DNA of 64,000 nucleotides from Vandiemenella viatica. Its lineage: Eukaryota > Arthropoda > Insecta > Orthoptera > Morabidae. The notes beneath the pieces were generated by a model, which was not told the DNA's origin, did no database searches, and worked only from the letters and a program-made list of their open reading frames with translations. The position numbers and the translations under genes were made by a program. The stretch spans positions 225,244,739 through 225,308,738 of the forward strand of contig CM061919.1 in the NCBI GenBank assembly GCA_031002005.1. The letters run 5' to 3'. Numbering within the stretch: position 1 is the stretch's first letter; each line of letters opens with the position of its first letter. Positions 57,911-64,000 of the stretch are shown piece after piece.

Positions 57911-58647
57911 TTCAGAATCAGAAAAAGTAAATTAAACAAATAAATGACTAATACATGGAAATGGACGACTTCCAGTGGCGAGACGTGATCAAAATTAGAA
58001 TTATACGAAAAATAACCAAAATTTCAAACTATAGGAAAACTATTGAAGAAACAGTATTGTAGAGGGATAGTATCACTACCATATTGGAAATTTGGTGTAG
58101 AATCGTTTAAAGCATATTTCAGGGCTGTAAGATCAATAATTTAAGAACCACCAATTTCATAAATTACGCATGGTTAAAAAAAATTTCATTTCACCCTGGT
58201 AGAAAATTGTAACCAATCAGATCTACACATCAAAAGAAAGAGGAGGAGGTGGAGTAGATCACTTTAAAAGTTGTTTCAGCTCAATAACACAAATACTATA
58301 GACAGGAGAGACAATTCAAGATTCAATAGGAAAATAATTTTTTACTGCCAAAATATCGTAGATAGATAAATTTTTACTTAGATCAATTTTAACATTTATA
58401 ATCAGGACTACAAACTGTAAAAATTGCAAGCCAATTTAAAGCAAATGAATTCTGAGGAAAATCCATGACTTAGTGAGAAACTAGATATTTTCAGAATCTC
58501 ACACCTCTGTTATAGGGGAGGTCATCAGTTGATTGCGTCAGGTTGTCAGTGGTTCGGCGTGAGATGTAGGGCTAGGCTACAACTCGATACCTGCAAGTAC
58601 CTCCATTCTGGCAACCATATTAGAAATTTTGGGAAGCGTGTGACTTA
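57911..58647. other. Intergenic/intronic, nothing recognised
   Basis: A+T-rich with no supported feature. It lies upstream of the first TANGO1 exon in the window and presumably within the next intron. Confidence 0.4.
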
Positions 58648-59289
58648 GGGTGCGTTTATGTTGGAGCTGCGATAAACGATGAGAGCGGTGATACTAGCAA
58701 AGCGAAGAAAAGTGAAACATTGTTGACAATAGAAGTGTTTATATTGGAGCAGCACGAAGAGCAACGCATAGTAGCAGAGCAGCGATGAGAGCAACACTAA
58801 TCGCTGCGAGCATTTTCTTCGCTATTTTCGCGGATCGCTTTCGACCGTTTGATTGATAAAATTTCTGTAAGGTCCCTTTTGTGGGACTGTAAATACAAAA
58901 ATCACCATAACAGAAAAATTGTACGTTGAAATTGCCACTAAATATAATACAACACATAATTTTCATCTTCCTAAAGGATACGATTTCCATAATTGAAACT
59001 CATTTTAATGTGTGTACATTATAAACTTAACATTAAAGTAAATAAAGGAAAGATAAAATATTAATACAACCAAAGAGAAATGGTACATAATTTACTGAAT
59101 AAAATATTTTTTCTATCAAAAGTAATTTAAATTATAAATATCGAATTAAATGGATAATATGTATTAATTATTTCGAATTGTAACAAAAGTAGATTTTATA
59201 TAAGATGCATGTATTTTCTGCAACTTGGTTTGGCCTTCAAATATTTCCTGTTGTTAAATTATTATGATTTGAAACACAAGTTTCTTTAA

Positions 59290-60150
59290 GTTGATATTAG
59301 TGACAGAGAAGGTATTAAACATTACATAACAAACAAATAGTATTATTAATATTGACAGCTGCGACTACAGAAGTTTGTATTGTTGTAGCTAAAATTCTCC
59401 GTTTAGAATATATTATTCCAAAGAAATATTTGACGATTCTTCGTGTTCTTTTTTTTTTTTTTTTTTTTTTATTGTATTTACGTCTCTCAACAGCGAGGTC
59501 TTTAGAGACGGGAAAGGATGGGGGGCAAGGATGGGGGCAAGGAATGGGAAGGAATTCGGCCATGGCCTTTTGAAGGAAGCATCCCGGCATTTGCCTGGAG
59601 TGATTTGGGAAACCATGGAAAACCCAAATCTGGATGCCCGGACGGGGATCGAACCGCCGTCCTCCCGAATGCGAGGCGAGAACGCTATCCGTTACACCGC
59701 CACGCTCGGTTTCGTGTTCTTGATAACCTAGGCTTGAAGTATCATCTGCCTGCATCTAAATATTGTCCAAAGACTCTAATACATGATTTAAAAATGGATA
59801 AGCTTCGTTACCTATAAAAATGTGAAATTCAGTGATTTCAGAATTTGGCAGAGGGATTTGGAATATTCAATCTTCCATCTATTAAACAGACATACAGTGC
59901 AGCAGATCTAACTGTTCCACCATCACTCTGTTTACCATAACCTCCAGCTTCAACGTTGACAAATTTATAATTAGCATTGATCAATCCTTGCAGAACAATA
60001 GAAAAAAAATTCTTCTAATTATGGAACATCAAGCCAGAGTGTGCAGGACAAGTAAAGCTGGCATGTTTTCCATCAATACCGCCCATGCAATTCGGAAAAT
60101 TACAGATATGGTAGTAATCTTCAGCTATTATTTTATGAAATCCTGTTCCT
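59290..60150 (-). pseudogene. HARBI1-like transposase, interrupted by a SINE
   Basis: Minus strand, in order: HICNFPNCMGGIDGKHASFT (first catalytic Asp in GIDGKH), an in-frame stop after GLMFHN, KNFFSIVLQGLINANYKFVN with VEAGGYGKQSDGG (the second catalytic position, normally VDVG, is Glu), FIGNEAYPFLNHVLES, then the inserted SINE, then RRIVKYFFGIIYSKRRIL, where the conserved acidic residue of RRVVENAFG is Lys. So at least one stop, two catalytic changes and a SINE insertion. The trihelix/Myb partner gene of complete Harbinger elements is not seen. Confidence 0.85.
59451..59710 (-). mobile_element. tRNA-derived SINE, full length, youngest copy
   Basis: TTCGTGTTCTT at 59440-59450 recurs at 59711-59721: an exact 11-bp target duplication. 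Read on the minus strand it starts ACCGAGCGTGGCGGTGTAAC (A-box region), has the B-box GGTTCGATCCC near 59651, then CCAGATTTGGGTTTTCCATG, AATGCCGGGATGCTTCCTTC, GGCCATGGCCGAATTCC and ends with AAAGACCTCGCTGTTGAGAG and an A tail of about 20. Polymerase III promoter boxes intact. It lies inside the Harbinger transposase. Confidence 0.95.
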
Positions 60151-60479
60151 CTGGAATTATCATATGAAGTGGTTGAAGTATTTTCCGTAATTATTTCTCA
60201 TACAATTTCTAAAACTGTTGCAATGCAACTCCCATACGAATGGAATAAGCTAGATTTCTACGTCTGGCCGGTTGACAATTGCGCGCAATATAAAACATGA
60301 TTCTATGCTACTATCGAAGCTCCAATATAAACACTACATGAAGAAAGAAATTGAGCGCCACTCTTGTTGCTGCGTTTATCGTCACTCTCATCATTTATCG
60401 CAGCTCCAACATAAACGCAACCCTTAGTCACTAGATCCTAATGTAGCCATAATCAGTTTATCCTGTGTGTTGTTTTGTG

Positions 60480-60800
60480 TTGCTGCTGACCTCCTGCCTT
60501 CAACTTTGGCGAGTGTTGGGTGTGTTTTATCTGTCCTTTCTATATAAATATATATATAAAATTAAGGAAGGATAGGGAAATATGACCCAGCACTTACCAC
60601 AGATGAAGGCGGCTGGGATGACGAACAAAAAACAAACCAAGAGAAGTGCAATATTTCGGCCTACAGCAGCCTTAAACGTGCAGAAGGTGAAGCCCAGGCG
60701 GCGTCACATGTGTACACATAGACACGCCGACTGGTGAATGGGTCTCAGGTACGGATGGTAGTTTAGGTGGTGGGAGGGGGGGGGGGAGAGTAAGCTCAAA
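60480..60800 (-). repeat. Penelope terminal region (pLTR-like)
   Basis: CCTTCAACTTTGGCGAGTG near 60500 (plus) and CACTTACCACAGATGAAGG near 60591 (its relative, inverted) face each other about 90 bp apart across a TA-rich tract. On the minus strand CTGCTGTAGGCCGAAATATT occurs near 60650, a GAAA box behind a short GGC/GCC stem. This is the 3' terminal region of the element that follows. Confidence 0.6.
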
Positions 60801-63785
60801 TATTAGATCGATAATTGATACTGATAACGATATGTTATTATGAAAAATAACTGGGTGGGGATATATATATATATATAACTATAATTGAAAAGTAAAATAA
60901 ATGTAAGTAGCATGGAAAATAGTAAATACAGAACTAAAAAAAAAAATATATATATATATAAATGGTATAGATAATAAGTGCTGGGTCTAGGGGCAGAAAT
61001 TATTGGAGATTGAGGCCAGGAGGATGTCTGGTGCAAGGATATTCTGGTAGGACAGTTCCCATCTACGAAGTTCAGAGGGGTCGTATTGTTAGGGAAAACT
61101 CTGATTGCTCTAACTGAAAAACAGATGTTCAAATTATTGATTTTGGGGAACTGGCATGTTTTGCAACTGGATGGGCCTCATGTTAGTATAGACTGTCTGC
61201 CTGTGGCCATCATTCTGATAGCTAGGGGATTGGTTGTGAGGCTATATATGAGCTGGAGCAATGGAGGCATGTCAGTTGGTATATGAGGTGTGTTGTCATG
61301 CAAAGTAGCATGACCAATGATAGGGAAGTCTCACCTGTCGTAGGGAAGTAAGTGGTAGTGGCTGGGTGCATGCTGCATGTTTTACAACGGGGTCTATTGC
61401 ATGGGAATGAACCCTGTGGCAGTCTGGGCGAATTACTTGGTGAGTACTTGTGGACCAAGATATTACTTAAATTCGGTGGTCTGCTAAAACATGTGCGAGG
61501 GGCAGTGGGTAGAATTTTATGGAGGATGGTGCGCATCCCGGGGAAGGAACGTAGAAAATCATGTCCACGGCGAAGGATTAGGTTAATGGACTCGAGACCA
61601 GGGAAGTACTGAGTGATGAAGGCGGGGCTGTGGTTAGTATCAAGGGGTACTGACTTGGAGTGGCTGTGTGAAGGAAGGGCTATGGCACGGGAGATTTGTT
61701 TGTGTACTAAGTCAGGAGGGTAGCTCCGGGAGATGAGAGCTCCAGACAGGTTTTCTGTGTATTGGGAAAGAGATTGTTCATCAGAGCAGATTCGCCTGCC
61801 ACGGAGGGCCAGACTGTAAGGAAGGGAACGTTTGATGTGCAAGGGATGACAACTGTTGAAATGAAGATATTGCTGCAGATTGGTCGGTTTGATATGAACA
61901 GAAGTATGTAGGCGCCCGTTATGCAAGGAAACGTCAACATCAAGAAAGGTAACATGAGTATGGGAGTACGTCCAAGTAAAGTTGATGGAGTGGTTGTTTA
62001 GGGAGTTGAGGAAGTCTATTAGATGATGCTCATCGTGGGTCCAGATCATAAAGATGTCGTCTATGTATCTGAACCACACAAGAGGTTTAATGGGAAGATT
62101 GCTGAGGAATCGTTGTTCCAGACGGCCCAAGAAAAGGTTTGCATAGGATGGTGCCATGCGGTGCCCATTGCAGTACCACGTAACTGGTGGTAAATTTGTG
62201 AATTAAAGGAAAAGTAGTTGTTAGACAGGATGAGGTTAGCCAAGGAAATGAGGAAGGATGTCTTGGGGAGGCTGCCGGGAGGTCGCATTTCCAGGAAGTG
62301 TTCCATGGAGCTGAGGCCCTGTCCATGAGGGATGTTGGTGTAAAGGGAAGAGACATCTATGGAGACAAGGAAGGAGTCAGGTGGTAGAGGAGTGGGGACT
62401 GTGGAAAGTCGTTCAAGGAAGTGTGGGGTGTCTTTAATGAATGAAGGGAGGTCCTGTACAAAAGGCTGGAGGTGCTGATCCACAAAAGCTGAAATCCGTT
62501 CTGTAGGAGACCCATAAGCCGCAACTATAGGTCTCCCCGGATTTCCAGTTTTGTGGATCTTGGGAAGAAGGTAAAAGGTGGGGGTACGGGGATTCTGTGG
62601 GGTAAGGAGGGACAAAGAGTTGGGGGAGAGTCCTTGTAAGGGGCCTTGGAGGTCAAGGAGAGAGCGTACTTGTTGGCATATTGAGGTTGTAGGATCTGTA
62701 GGGTGTGGAAGGTATGTGTTGGTGTCAGAGAGCTGTCTCAAAGCTTCGGCCTCATAGTCACAGCGGTCCATGACTACGGTCGTTGAGCCTTTGTCAGCTG
62801 GGAGAATAATGATGTTCCTGTTCTTAGACAGATCTCTCATGGCACGGGTTTCGTTAATACTGAGGTTGTTGGAGTGGGAAATGAAGTTGAGAAAAGATTT
62901 TGAGGACAGGTTGGATGTGAGGAATTCCTGGAACATAAGGAGTGGATGGTGTTGAGGAAGGAGAGGTGGATCTAGTTTGGATGGAGGTTTGAAACGCTCT
63001 AGGCAGGGCTCAATCTCATCATGCTGAAAGTCATTATGATCCCGGGTGGCAAAGTGGTAACGCCACTGGAGAGTGCGACAGAACGCTAAAGAGTCCCGGA
63101 CCAAAGCAGCATGGTCAAACTTCGGGGTTGGGGAAAATGACAATCCCTTCGAGAGAACAGAGAGTTGAGATTCTGTTAACGGAGATGATGAAAGGTTCAC
63201 CACAGACTGCTGTGGTTTAGCAGGAGGTAGAGTGGCGGCTTTTGGTGTGGGTGGTAGAGGGGATGGGTGGGGGAGATTGAAAATGTGGGCAAGACAAGGG
63301 GTTTTGGAAATCAAGGGAGCTGTAGGAGTATGTTGAGGATGATTGGGATGTTGGTGAGGTAGGGGTAGACCCATAGCCAGGTAACTTTTTGCAAGTGCAG
63401 AAAGCTTGCGTAGATGTTTTTGTGCTTGTTTTGCTAAGATCTGTATACACTCTGATAGAATCTGCTGTAAATGATTAATTTTATTTGGGGCAGAAAGACA
63501 AAGAATTTTGTGTAGGGAGACAAGCTGGGCAGAATGCCAGTCTGTTTTGAACAAGAGCTGTTGAAGGACAAGTCTGGTGAAGTTAAGTGATTGTGTAAAG
63601 CGAAAGATGTGGAGTGGTGGGTGAATTTGTGGATGGCAGCCAGAGACAGGGAGTTTAATGGTTAATCCGTTTGGAGGAATGTTTAGAGAGAGGCAAGATT
63701 GAAGGAAGAGTGTATGTGAACGCAGTTTTGCAAGGCGGAAGGCGTGAAACTTGTAGGACGAGATGTATGAATCTATGGGTGACAT
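60800..63785 (-). mobile_element. Penelope-like retroelement, nearly complete coding region
   Basis: Two long minus-strand frames overlap: 62061-63785 (574 codons) and 61222-62157 (311 codons). The first holds the N-terminal region and RT fingers (NIIILPADKGSTTVVMDRCD; FYLLPKIHKTGNPGRPIVAA; SIDVSSLYTNIPHGQG; QLRGTAMGT). The second starts at MAPSYANLFLGRLEQRF and carries the catalytic box WFRYIDDIFMIWTH, VTFLDVDVSLHNGRLHTSVH, the ICSDEQSLSQY region and NRPRCKTCSMHPATTTYFPT. GTAMGT and MAPSYAN should be continuous, so one base is missing near 62158. The GIY-YIG part (below 61290) is more decayed (HCSSSYIAS). Same family as the 4.4, 7.0 and 33-35 kb copies, and different from the 22.5 and 38.1 kb family. 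Confidence 0.92.
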
Positions 63786-64000
63786 GTTAGGGGAAATAGA
63801 TTAATATGAATGATGAGGCCCAAAACTGTCCAAACAACTGTTGAGAAGAAAGGCTAAGTGTCACAAAGGGAATATCTGAATATGGTGCAAAGGATACAAC
63901 ACAGCGGGGAGGGGGGGGGGGACTTTTGAGAATTAAAAATAGTGTTTTGTATCAAGAAACAGCGGAAAAATCGTCCAAAAACGATACTTCAGAAAAATCG
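63786..64000. other. Upstream part of the Penelope element
   Basis: Probably the 5' non-coding part of the preceding element; it runs off the window. A G-run lies at 63908-63920. Confidence 0.35.

Larger units (their letters stand above)
58648..60423 (-). mobile_element. PIF/Harbinger transposon with nested SINE
   Basis: Inverted repeats: GGGTGCGTTTATGTTGGAGC at the left and GGGTTGCGTTTATGTTGGAG read inward from the right, both continuing to CTGCGATAAAYGATGAGAG. TTA flanks each end (58645-58647, 60424-60426), the 3-bp duplication typical of this superfamily. Length 1776 bp, about 1.5 kb without the SINE at 59451-59710. Carries a broken HARBI1-like transposase on the minus strand. Confidence 0.93.

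Noticed and set aside
59640..59710. A tRNA gene (intact A- and B-box-like sequence)
   Set aside because: It continues into a 190-bp conserved body with an A tail and an 11-bp target duplication, as in a SINE; no full cloverleaf was seen.
59315..59755. 146-codon minus-strand frame
   Set aside because: It runs across SINE and Harbinger junctions; only the last part (RTRRIVKYFFG) is meaningful, as transposase remnant.

Overview
The window is non-coding-rich animal DNA, almost certainly from an insect. It contains spliced exons with GT/AG borders, introns of about 7-15 kb, A+T-rich intronic DNA, and a dense load of decayed insect-type transposable elements (mariner, DUF4817-type Tc1/mariner relatives, hAT, PIF/Harbinger, Jockey-like and other non-LTR elements, Penelope-like elements, tRNA-derived SINEs). 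The long introns and a SINE with a CCGGACGGGGAT-type B-box region would suit a large polyneopteran genome (orthopteran, phasmid or relative), but that is inference.

Only one host gene is supported. It lies on the minus strand and crosses the whole window. Seven exons (57145-57369, 56901-56972, 48120-48216, 36425-36695, 21865-22003, 15500-15601, 648-744) join in compatible phases into 334 codons of unbroken coiled coil, provided one extra A in exon 48120-48216 is discounted. The sequence, especially the part ending NEMLKKEIIDQERSLKG...EKKAHENW, reads as the cytosolic coiled-coil region of TANGO1/MIA3/cTAGE5, the ER-exit-site receptor for bulky secretory cargo. The gene's start (signal peptide, SH3-like domain, membrane hairpin) lies beyond 64 kb and its end (proline-rich tail) lies below position 1. 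An eighth, phase-symmetric possible cassette exon at 14083-14181 would insert a lysine-rich stretch.

Almost everything else is intronic transposon debris. 1-16 kb: a mariner relic, Penelope fragments, LINE 3' ends and three SINEs. 16-25 kb: a fold-back element, a non-LTR RT relic and a Penelope-like element with a head-to-head inverted segment. 27-36 kb: a non-autonomous element, a DUF4817-type transposon, an LTR/leader remnant, and a Penelope element split by a near-intact mariner. 38-44 kb: a Penelope element with RT and GIY-YIG domains beside a satellite array of about 168-bp monomers. 45-57 kb: a second LTR/leader remnant, a Jockey relic, a hAT element with 8-bp target duplication, an inverted pair of 178-bp tandem arrays and a hammerhead-ribozyme-like core. 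58-64 kb: a Harbinger element carrying a nested SINE, then a nearly intact Penelope-like reverse transcriptase.

The most interesting signals are the hammerhead-like cores (56.4 kb; weaker at 16.5 kb and in the 178-bp arrays, which resemble retrozyme-style repeats), the candidate TANGO1 cassette exon, the single-base frameshift in a TANGO1 exon, and the nested insertions that allow relative dating.
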